A model generated the notes under the pieces. The model was given only the letters and a program-made list of their open reading frames with translations. It did not search any database and had not been told where the DNA came from. A DNA stretch of 20,257 nucleotides from an uncultured Muribaculaceae bacterium (GTDB lineage Bacteria > Bacteroidota > Bacteroidia > Bacteroidales > Muribaculaceae): contig CAJUIJ010000015.1 of NCBI GenBank assembly GCA_910586175.1, positions 1-20,257 on the forward strand. The letters run 5' to 3'. The position numbers and the translations under genes were made by a program. Positions 7,971 to 15,500 of this stretch are shown here, one piece after another (the first letter of the stretch is position 1; every line of letters begins with the position of its first letter).

Positions 7971-7993
7971 TAAATTGTATCGGGGCTTGCAAT
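7962..7993 (-). promoter_or_regulatory. Promoter of the hemerythrin-LuxR/helicase unit
   Basis: On the minus strand ATTG (7990-7993) is followed by 20 bases and TAAATTTG (7962-7969), an exact -7 consensus. The transcript would start about 30 bases before the ATG at 7927. A repeat of the -7 element lies right at the expected start site. Confidence 0.6.
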
Positions 7994-8074
7994 ACCCATA
8001 TTTAGGTAGTTTCAGGGGCATTCATGCACTTTTTATCAGTAAAATAATTCATTACGTATAGACGTTTATTCTAT

Positions 8075-9298
8075 ATGGAATTTATTTATTCACTAATAAA
8101 TATGGTGGCTGAAATGGCCCCCTATCTTCTCCTCGGTTTTTTTGTGGCAGGTGTGCTTTACGCATTTGTGCCAGCCAAGTTTTATAGGAACCATCTTTCC
8201 CAACCCGGTCCATGGGCTGTGATAAAGGCTGCGTTGATCGGTGTTCCACTTCCATTATGTTCATGTGGCGTTTTGCCCACAGCGGTCTCTTTGCGTCGCA
8301 ATGGGGCTTCTCGTGGCGCATCTACTTCATTCCTTATCGCCACACCACAGACGGGAGTTGACTCAATTGCTGCAACTTATTCGCTATTGGGACCGGCGTT
8401 TGCCATAATCCGCCCCGTGGCTGCGTTGGTAACAGCTTTTATTGGCGGAATGATGGTAAACCATGAAGAAAAATCATGTGCCTCAGAATGTGATGCAGAA
8501 GTAGATACTATTGATGCTCCCACGTCACATGGGTTCATACAGAAAATGTGTGATGCGTTGCGCTATGGATTTGTTGAAATGATTCAGAACATCGGGAAGT
8601 GGTTGATAATCGGACTTGTAATTGCTGCTGCAATTACAGTGTTTGTGCCTGATGGTTTTTTCACGTTCTTTGCCTCATACCCAATCATATCGATGATTGC
8701 AGTGGTAATTGTTGCAGTCCCGATGTATGTGTGCTCCACAGGTTCGATTCCTATTGCCCTATCGCTGATGCTTAAGGGTCTGAGTCCCGGTGCAGCATTC
8801 GTATTGCTTATGGCCGGTCCGGCCGCCAATTTCGCCTCTATAATAATTGTGAGCAAGTCTCTGGGAAAACGTGCAGCTGCAATATACCTCTCTACGATAG
8901 TGATTGGTGCCATCGCAATTGGAATGTGTATAGACTATCTTATGCCTCGCGATTGGTTCACTATGCCAGCTGTAGTCGGTCATGCCAACTGTCATCTTAA
9001 TGTGGCATTGTTTCCGGGAATCTGTTCGGTTGTGCTTATCATTCTTTTGATAAATGCATTCATATTGAAATATTCACATAAAAATAATAAGATAATGGAA
9101 ACAGGAAACACTATTGTTGTAAAGGGCATGACATGCGGCCACTGCAAGGCCATGGTGGAGAAAAATCTTTCTAAACTTCCCGGAGTGGAAGAGGTGACAG
9201 TTGACCTCACGTCAGGCAGAACCATGATAAAGGGTAATCCCGATCCCACTGCTGTAAAGGAAGTAATAGATGACCTCGGTTTTTCGATAGAAGAATGA
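8075..9298 (+). CDS. SO_0444-type Cu/Zn efflux permease with C-terminal HMA domain
   Basis: The first 335 or so residues form a multi-pass membrane permease of the DUF318/ArsP-like group, with duplicated hydrophobic halves. PLPLCSCGVLP (58-68) places C62 and C64 in a membrane segment, and VPMYVCSTGSIP (215-226) places C220 in the second half, likely metal-binding or transport sites. A loop with C135 and C139 joins the halves. Residues about 341-407 are a heavy-metal-associated domain with GMTCGHC (351-357), the motif that binds Cu(I) or Zn(II). Proteins of this build are named SO_0444-family Cu/Zn efflux transporters. The ATG at 8075 begins the first membrane helix directly. The stop overlaps the Fur-type gene by four bases. 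The exported metal is not certain. Confidence 0.88.
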   Translation: MEFIYSLINMVAEMAPYLLLGFFVAGVLYAFVPAKFYRNHLSQPGPWAVIKAALIGVPLPLCSCGVLPTAVSLRRNGASRGASTSFLIATPQTGVDSIAATYSLLGPAFAIIRPVAALVTAFIGGMMVNHEEKSCASECDAEVDTIDAPTSHGFIQKMCDALRYGFVEMIQNIGKWLIIGLVIAAAITVFVPDGFFTFFASYPIISMIAVVIVAVPMYVCSTGSIPIALSLMLKGLSPGAAFVLLMAGPAANFASIIIVSKSLGKRAAAIYLSTIVIGAIAIGMCIDYLMPRDWFTMPAVVGHANCHLNVALFPGICSVVLIILLINAFILKYSHKNNKIMETGNTIVVKGMTCGHCKAMVEKNLSKLPGVEEVTVDLTSGRTMIKGNPDPTAVKEVIDDLGFSIEE

Positions 9299-9729
9299 CA
9301 AAAATGAACCGTCAAGAATTGGAAACGCTGTTGGAAGAGAAGGGAATTCGCCTTACTTCCAACAGAATTCTTATAATGAAGGAACTCTATAATGCAAAGA
9401 GTCCGTTGAGTCTTGCAGATTTTGAAGCTTGCCTTGGATATACCTTAGATAAGGCAAGCATATTCCGTGTGCTTGAACTATTCGCACAAAAGGAGGTAGT
9501 GCACGTGATAGAAGATGGAAGCAGATCGCAGAAATATGAGATTTGCAATGGTCATGGCCACCATTCGATATCAGACCAACATGTGCATTTCTATTGCGAA
9601 ATCTGCAAGGAAATCATTTGCATGGAATCAATGAAGGTGCCTATGGTAAAAATGCCTGATGGATTCGAAGCCCAGTCTGTAAACTACGTAGTAAAGGGAA
9701 TTTGCGCACGTTGTAACAAAAAAAGTTAG
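9295..9729 (+). CDS. Fur-family metal-responsive transcriptional regulator
   Basis: The 144 residues show the Fur layout: a winged helix (about 8-85, recognition segment around DKASIFRVLELF) followed by a metal-binding dimerisation domain. CEIC (101-104) and CARC (137-140) form the structural zinc site, and the His-rich stretch 87-98 (HGHHSISDQHVH) supplies regulatory ligands. The family includes Fur, Zur and PerR. The four-base ATGA overlap with the metal permease suggests it senses the metal exported, most likely zinc, and may control its own operon. A second ATG at 9304 is a possible start. No canonical Fur or Zur box was recognised upstream. Confidence 0.92.
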   Translation: MTKMNRQELETLLEEKGIRLTSNRILIMKELYNAKSPLSLADFEACLGYTLDKASIFRVLELFAQKEVVHVIEDGSRSQKYEICNGHGHHSISDQHVHFYCEICKEIICMESMKVPMVKMPDGFEAQSVNYVVKGICARCNKKS

Positions 9730-9791
9730 GCTTCTTCACATAATGTAATAAACCAATAAGCAGCTCGACTATCTAAAATTAAAAAATTACT

Positions 9792-10556
9792 ATGAGAAAG
9801 ACTATAATGATAATGATAGTTGCTGCAATGGCATTCTGCGCATCATTTGCAAGGGGAGCGGCAACATTCAATAATGAGACCTTAAGGTATGTCGTCACTT
9901 ATAAGTGGGGTCTGATTCATAAGGATGCCGGTGACGCCACTCTAACACTTCGCAGACAAGGAAACCATTACAACCTTAGGCTGGTGGGAAGCACCAGAAG
10001 CTGGGCTGACAAAGTGTATCGCGTGCGTGACACACTCCACAGCACTCTGCGCGTAACTGACCTTAAACCGGTGAGCTACACAAAGAAAATGCACGAAGGC
10101 AAACGCCATGATATTGACAAGATATCTTTTACGCATAATGGTAACACTACCATAGGAAAAGCCACTCGCTATCGCACAAAAAACGGGTCACCTACTGTAA
10201 AGGAGACAACCCTCAGCGCCACAGGACCGGTATATGATTTCCTGTCTATTTTCTATTATCTCCGCAAACTTGACTATTCACAACTCAACAAATATAAGAG
10301 TTACACTGCCACTACATTTTCAGGCAGCAAGAAGGAGTTGGTAAAAATCAAGAGCCTTGGTATAGAGAAGATAAAGATGCGCGACAAGACAGAGCGTGAA
10401 GCTTTCCATATTAAATTCAACTTCACACAAGACGGCGGAAAGAAGTCGAGCGATGACATAGATGCATGGATATCGACTGATAGTCGACATATTCCGCTCT
10501 ATCTTGTTGGCAAACTGCCGATAGGGGAGATCAGGGTGTATCTTACGGCTTCATAA
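9792..10556 (+). CDS. Secreted DUF3108 protein
   Basis: This 254-residue protein has a clear signal peptide: a basic MRK start, a hydrophobic stretch to about residue 17, and likely cleavage near ARGA-ATF. The mature part begins ETLRYVVTYKWG and is rich in beta-strand-like segments (WADKVYRVRDTLHS, PVYDFLSIFYYLR), which fits DUF3108, a periplasmic or outer-membrane-associated family of unknown function. It ends with GKLPIGEIRVYLTAS, a usual ending for the family. It follows the Fur-type gene after 62 bases and I see no consensus promoter there, so it may ride on that transcript. Its stop overlaps the stop of the convergent nitrilase gene by six bases. Confidence 0.85.
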   Translation: MRKTIMIMIVAAMAFCASFARGAATFNNETLRYVVTYKWGLIHKDAGDATLTLRRQGNHYNLRLVGSTRSWADKVYRVRDTLHSTLRVTDLKPVSYTKKMHEGKRHDIDKISFTHNGNTTIGKATRYRTKNGSPTVKETTLSATGPVYDFLSIFYYLRKLDYSQLNKYKSYTATTFSGSKKELVKIKSLGIEKIKMRDKTEREAFHIKFNFTQDGGKKSSDDIDAWISTDSRHIPLYLVGKLPIGEIRVYLTAS

Positions 10557-11345
10557 TTTGAAATTATCAGCATCACGCCATGCCGGGAATTTGGCTCTAA
10601 AAGCATCGAGCCGTTCCCGGCTTAATGTTGCATATACAAGCCCATTCTCATCAAATCTGACGGAAACATCTTTCCCCTTGAAGTCATATACAGCAGAACT
10701 GCCATCGTAAGTATAGCCCGCATTGTCTATGCCTCTACAATCTACGGCACAAACGTAAGCCTCATTCTCTATAGCACGTGCCGGCAAAAGGGTATTCCAA
10801 GCATTTACCCTGACCTCCGGCCAGTTAGCCACCACTATAAGTGCATCATACTCATTATTGACATTGCGGCACCACACCGGAAATCTCACATCATAACATA
10901 CTGCCATTGCAAGATTCCATCCCCGGTATCTGACACCCATCCGATGGTAACCCCTGGAGAACACCTTGTCTTCACCGGCCATGGTAAACAAGTGATTTTT
11001 ATCTTCGAAATACTCATCGCCTGATGGCTCAATAAAAAAGGCTCTGTTATAGAGCGAGCCACCAGAATCAGCGATGAAACTGCCGGCTATTGCGAGTTTA
11101 TAGTCGGAGGCAATTTGCTTTATGATGTCAATAGTCACGCCGGTGTTGCGTTCTGCCATGGGACGAACCGCTTCTTTATCGAGTCCCACCGGAAACCCTG
11201 TAGAGAAAGTTTCAGGCAAAACAAGAAGGTCAGTCTCAGGATGAATATGCCCCATTAGTTTACGCAAAGTCTCAAAATTGGCTTCCTTATCGCCCCATAT
11301 TATCTGCATAGGGCAAAGGCAAACTTTAAGGTCGGAACTTGTCAT
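10551..11345 (-). CDS. Nitrilase-superfamily amidohydrolase, YafV/omega-amidase-like
   Basis: The Glu-Lys-Cys triad of the nitrilase superfamily is visible: E45 in LPETF, K116 in DKNHLF, and C150 in AVCYDVRFP. The length (264 residues from the chosen start) and LPETFSTGF resemble E. coli YafV, an omega-amidase that hydrolyses 2-oxoglutaramate or 2-oxosuccinamate to the oxoacid and ammonia, linked to methionine salvage. I chose the ATG at 11345: it lies one base past the stop of the acyltransferase gene, and the family's first strand (LKVCLCPMQ) begins right after it. An ATG at 11381 would add 12 unrelated residues inside the neighbour. Cytoplasmic; exact substrate inferred. Confidence 0.85.
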   Translation of the reverse strand: MTSSDLKVCLCPMQIIWGDKEANFETLRKLMGHIHPETDLLVLPETFSTGFPVGLDKEAVRPMAERNTGVTIDIIKQIASDYKLAIAGSFIADSGGSLYNRAFFIEPSGDEYFEDKNHLFTMAGEDKVFSRGYHRMGVRYRGWNLAMAVCYDVRFPVWCRNVNNEYDALIVVANWPEVRVNAWNTLLPARAIENEAYVCAVDCRGIDNAGYTYDGSSAVYDFKGKDVSVRFDENGLVYATLSRERLDAFRAKFPAWRDADNFKL

Positions 11346-11346
11346 G

Positions 11347-11892
11347 TCACAATTTGAATTTTTCAGGATATAAAGCCGCATCCATATGATGCGAATAAAA
11401 ATACTTCACATTACGCAGATCTTCCTCAATATTGCCGGTTGGCATGACCTCCTCACATATTTCGATTGATTTATGCTTATAGTCTATAATGCCGAGTTGC
11501 ACGGGCACATGTGCCTCCACGGCAATATGCAGGAAACCGGTGCGCCATTCACTGGTGGCACTTCTTGTACCTTCCGGGGTAACGGCGAGGTTAAGGTAAG
11601 ATTGATTATTGAAGCGGTTTATGATTTGCTGTGATAGATTGCCTCCTGAGCCTTTGGGATACACCGGAATACCACCTAAAGACTTAAGCAGAAAATTTAA
11701 AGGGAAGAAAAACCAAAATTTCTTCATCAGAAAATTGGCTTTTCTCCCAATGGAATAATATGCGAGAAGACCGAGTATGAAATCCCAATTGGAAGTGTGC
11801 GGTGCCACACATATCACACATTTGTCACGGCGAGGTGCACTTATATTCACCTTCCAACCGGTCAACTTCAAAATCAATCCCCAAAAATTCAT
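11347..11892 (-). CDS. PlsC-like acyltransferase
   Basis: The 181 residues have the HX4D acyltransferase motif (H32-TSNW-D37), GGIPVYP (73-79) and the TPEGTRS motif (105-111) of the lysophosphatidate acyltransferase family. This group transfers acyl chains to glycerolipids or related substrates at the inner face of the cytoplasmic membrane. At 181 residues it is shorter than typical PlsC (about 240) and lacks an obvious N-terminal membrane helix, so it belongs to a short subgroup and may not be the main PlsC. The hydrophobic patch FFFPLNFLLKSLGG may dip into the membrane. It follows the 120-residue gene after 26 bases and is one base from the nitrilase gene. Confidence 0.88.
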   Translation of the reverse strand: MNFWGLILKLTGWKVNISAPRRDKCVICVAPHTSNWDFILGLLAYYSIGRKANFLMKKFWFFFPLNFLLKSLGGIPVYPKGSGGNLSQQIINRFNNQSYLNLAVTPEGTRSATSEWRTGFLHIAVEAHVPVQLGIIDYKHKSIEICEEVMPTGNIEEDLRNVKYFYSHHMDAALYPEKFKL

Positions 11893-11918
11893 AATCTCGC
11901 AATTCTTAACTTTCTTAA

Positions 11919-12281
11919 TTATTTGCCGGCGATTTCCTTGTTACGGGCCTTCACCTCTTCCGGAATTGCAGAGTTGAAGATTTTAAGTGCTTCGTTTATT
12001 TCTTCGCTAAATTCAGTCTCGATCTTGTCGAACAGACTTCTGAAAAAATCGCGTTTAGCCTTTGCATAAGCCGCAGCATCTTCAAAAGCACCCATTCCCT
12101 TGTCAAAATATACATTAGCGTTGTTCTTGGCTTTACCAACTGCACCTAACGCCACCCTTATCGCTTCTGCGATTTTGTCCTGGTCTGCACCTTCCACATT
12201 GTAATAGGCTGAAACCATTTCGTTAACCACAGATGCTCCAAGAGCGTCTGCATACTTCTTAAATTCTCTTTTGTTTGCCAT
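11919..12281 (-). CDS. Unrecognised small helical protein
   Basis: I do not recognise this 120-residue protein. It is charged, rich in Ala, Lys and Glu, and looks wholly alpha-helical, with no signal peptide, membrane segment or cysteine. Notable segments are GASVVNEMVSAYYNVEG (15-31), a run of alanine- and lysine-rich helix (about 34-78), and FFRSLFDKIETEFSEEINEA (79-98). Codon use looks like its neighbours, and it has its own consensus promoter with a long AT-rich leader. It heads a minus-strand group with the PlsC-like gene (26 bases away) and the nitrilase gene. A cytoplasmic role is likely from composition only. Confidence 0.75.
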   Translation of the reverse strand: MANKREFKKYADALGASVVNEMVSAYYNVEGADQDKIAEAIRVALGAVGKAKNNANVYFDKGMGAFEDAAAYAKAKRDFFRSLFDKIETEFSEEINEALKIFNSAIPEEVKARNKEIAGK

Positions 12282-12357
12282 AATTGTATAAATATTAATC
12301 TTTCGGGTTAAATATTATCCTCACAATATGCAATGGTAATCATTACATATTGATAAT

Positions 12358-12374
12358 TATAATTGACAATTATA
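12358..12374. repeat. Perfect 17-base palindrome in AT-rich intergenic region
   Basis: TATAATTG (12358-12365), one A, then CAATTATA (12367-12374) is a perfect inverted repeat. A shorter one, GTAAT-C-ATTAC (12336-12346), lies close by. Both fall in the predicted leader of the 120-residue gene, between two divergent promoters. They could be operator sites or RNA hairpins. The region is so AT-rich that chance is a real alternative. Confidence 0.4.
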
Positions 12375-12441
12375 CAAGCTAATTAACAATTGGAATATTA
12401 ATCAGGTTAACTTGAATATTGTCACCTCATATATTATAACA

Positions 12442-12472
12442 CAAATATAAGACTTTTGTACGACACCGCAAA
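12442..12472 (-). promoter_or_regulatory. Promoter of the 120-residue gene and its operon
   Basis: On the minus strand TTTG (12469-12472) is followed by 19 bases and TATATTTG (12442-12449), an exact consensus match. It predicts a leader of about 155 bases before the ATG at 12281, unusually long for this window. Confidence 0.6.
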
Positions 12473-12498
12473 ATAAAATTTACATGAATGAGAAAACT

Positions 12499-12530
12499 TT
12501 TGCATCTCCAGTACTTTTTCACTAAATTTG
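12499..12530 (+). promoter_or_regulatory. Promoter of tamB
   Basis: TTTG (12499-12502), 20 bases, then TAAATTTG (12523-12530): an exact consensus match with the standard spacing. Transcription would start near 12537, only about nine bases before the ATG at 12546. The -7 box covers the in-frame TTG at 12528, so that codon would not be in the mRNA and cannot be the start. Confidence 0.75.
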
Positions 12531-12545
12531 CATGAATTTTTGACT

Positions 12546-15500
12546 ATGTCGGCTACGAGGTCAATTTATAAAGTTTTGCGCAGCGTTCTTTTCTCCGTCA
12601 TTCTAACAGCGGTTGGATTGGTCGCTGCTCTCTACGTGATTATTTCGGTGCCTTCCGTTCAAAATAAATTAAAAAACATTGCGGAAAAAGAGTTGGCAAC
12701 TCTTACAGGAGGTAAGATAAAGATTGGAGATATAAGTATTTATCCTTTCAACGAATTACGTATCAACAATGTATTGATATCTGATCCTGATGGCAATAAA
12801 TGTGCATATATTGGACGATTGGGAGCTGGCATTGATCTTTGGGATCTCATGGTCGATGGCGATGTAGTGATTACTTATGTGGAGTTGGTATCGCTCGATG
12901 CGTCTTTGCGCCAAGATTATCCCGGAGCCCCACTCAATATTCAATTTCTAATTGATGCTTTCAAATCAAAAGAAAAACGAAAGCAGTCAAAGGTCCGTGT
13001 TGTGCTTCACAATATCGTGGTCAGAAAGTCTGCCGTCTCTTTCAGACGGACATGGATGCCACAAAATGAAACGACATCAAAGTTTGACCCCAATAATATA
13101 AAGATAACAAATTTTAATGCAGACCTCTCGCTACCCTATATAATAGGTGATTCAGTAAGCGTGAAGTTACGCAGACTTGCATTTCAGGAGCAGTCCGGTA
13201 TTGATATCAAAAGTTTGTCACTAAGAGCTTCTTGCTCTCCTCACCATATAGATTTGTCAGACTTTAAACTTAAGGTAGGCGATTCACAAATACGTCTTTC
13301 TGACCAAGTGATAGAGATGAATGGATATAATGATATAATCAATGCTTTATCGCAAAATTCAAGAAATGTAACGCTTTCATGCATTCCTCTATATCCCGCC
13401 GATTTTAAAGCCTTAGCACCTATACTGTCTAAATTCAATATGCCATTTATGTTTTACGCCAAGATGGATGGCACTCTTGATGATTTTAAATTTAATAATA
13501 TCAGTGTTCAGTCGAATTCAGGTGATATGCGTCTTGACTTGAATGGAGAAGCAATAGGTGTTACTAATCCAAAATCGATTAAGGCTGTTTTAAAGCATCT
13601 GAACTTGCACTTATCTTCAGAGTGGATGGAAATTCTGCTTACGACTTCACATAAAATTCCCAGCAATATTCGATCAGTATTATACAAGCTTGGCAATACA
13701 GACTTAATTTTGACAGGTGATGTCGATTTAGCTTCATATTCAGCATTTGCAGATTTGAAATTGCAGTCGGAAGCCGGAAAGTTAGACATAGCTTCCGAGT
13801 TATGCCGGACAGGGAGTTCATGGTCTCTATCCAATATTAATATTGCTACTGATGGATTCGCCGCAGGTAGAATATCAGGTGTAGACAAACTTGGCATTGT
13901 GGCTCTCAATGCATCTGGAAGTCTTATAATTGACAAAAAAGACATTGATATCGACATGTCAGCCGATGTTCCTCTTATTGAATATAATGGCAATTCTATC
14001 AATAATTTGTTTCTCGCTCTGTCAAAATCGGGAAAGTCTGTGAAGGGCGAGGTCAATATCCCTGATCAGAACCTTAATCTTACTCTTAATGCAGACATCT
14101 TGCTCGATGGCGCTAATTCAAACTGGAATATCAATGGTAATATTGTTAATGCTGTTCCATCAAATTGGGGTATTGCCGCATTTAAACCTGGTGAAAGTAT
14201 AAGTGGGTTGCTGACACTGAATGCAATAGGCAATTCTGTTGATAATATGCAAGGTGATTTAAATATAAAAAATGCAAAGCTATCTTCGCAAAAAAGGCCA
14301 ATTAGTATTGAATCTTTAGTACTATCAGCTTCAATAGATGACAATATTCGTGAGTATATTCTTGACTCCGAGTTTGTGCAGGGAAGATTGACGGGAGATT
14401 TCAAGTTATCATCAATGCAAAATATGTTGGCATCGATGATGCATCAATGTTTCCCGTCTCTATTCAAAGTTGTAGAGAGCAATAATTATGATAATCAATT
14501 TGCAGACATCAAGTTGAAATTATTGCCCGCCAACGAACTATATAATGCGTTTAATATACCGATTCGGCCGGGCGAACCTGTAAACATTGAGGCTCATGTG
14601 TCAGGTATCGAAGGTGCGGCCACATTGGCATTGGATGCCAAATATCTTATACAAGGTAAGAAAAAACTGATTAAGAACACTCATTTCGAAACATCTGTTG
14701 GTATTGATTCGCCATTGGTATTAGATTTAAAGACCACCTACCCGGTGAAGCGAGATTTAGCTGATATACACATCCATGCCATTGCATTTGATAATAAAGC
14801 CAATGCAAATATAGGATGGACAGCTGCATCAAATAGTGAGAATCATGGTTCTGTAGCATTACAAGCATCACTAAGCAGAGACCCCATTTACAATATGCTT
14901 GGCATTGAGACAAAACTTGATGAATCAAGTATAAATCTCAATGGTGCAAAATGGAAAGTTCTTCCGGCTACGATTAGTTTTAAGGATAAGGTATTAGAAG
15001 TAAACAACATCCATATATCACATGATTATCAATTTATAAATATAAACGGCAAAGCATCGGCCAATCCACTGGATGTGCTTACGGCAAACCTTGCCGGTGT
15101 TGACTTACAATATATATTTGATATTCTGAATATCAATCATGTAGACTTTGGAGGAATAGCAACCGGCAGAGCCAAGGTAAGCAACCTGTTCAGCGGTTCT
15201 CCAATTGCCGAAACTGAGAATCTGACAGTAAAAGACCTCGCCTATAACGGCTGTGTGCTTGGTGACGGAAAACTATATGGCAATTGGGATAATGCAGCGA
15301 AAAAGGTTGGTATCAATGCCGATATACAAGCTGCCGACACGGCATCAGCAATTGTAAGAGGAGGTATATTTGTAACACGCGATTCACTTTCTTTCGATTT
15401 CGATGCTCACAAAATCGATGTTAGAATGTTGCAACCTTTTATGTCCGGATTTACTTCTAAGATTAGCGGTAAAGCTTCCGGACAACTCAAGCTATATGGC

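Noticed and set aside
11346..11381. Nitrilase start at the ATG at 11381
   Set aside because: It would add 12 residues unlike the family and lie inside the acyltransferase gene; the ATG at 11345 fits the family start and the TGACATG junction.
12528..12545. Start of tamB at the TTG at 12528
   Set aside because: The codon lies inside a perfect -7 box; the ATG at 12546 is the first start downstream of the predicted transcript start.
13508..14404. Long minus-strand open frames inside tamB
   Set aside because: They have no recognisable motif and fall within one continuous plus-strand gene of TamB type.
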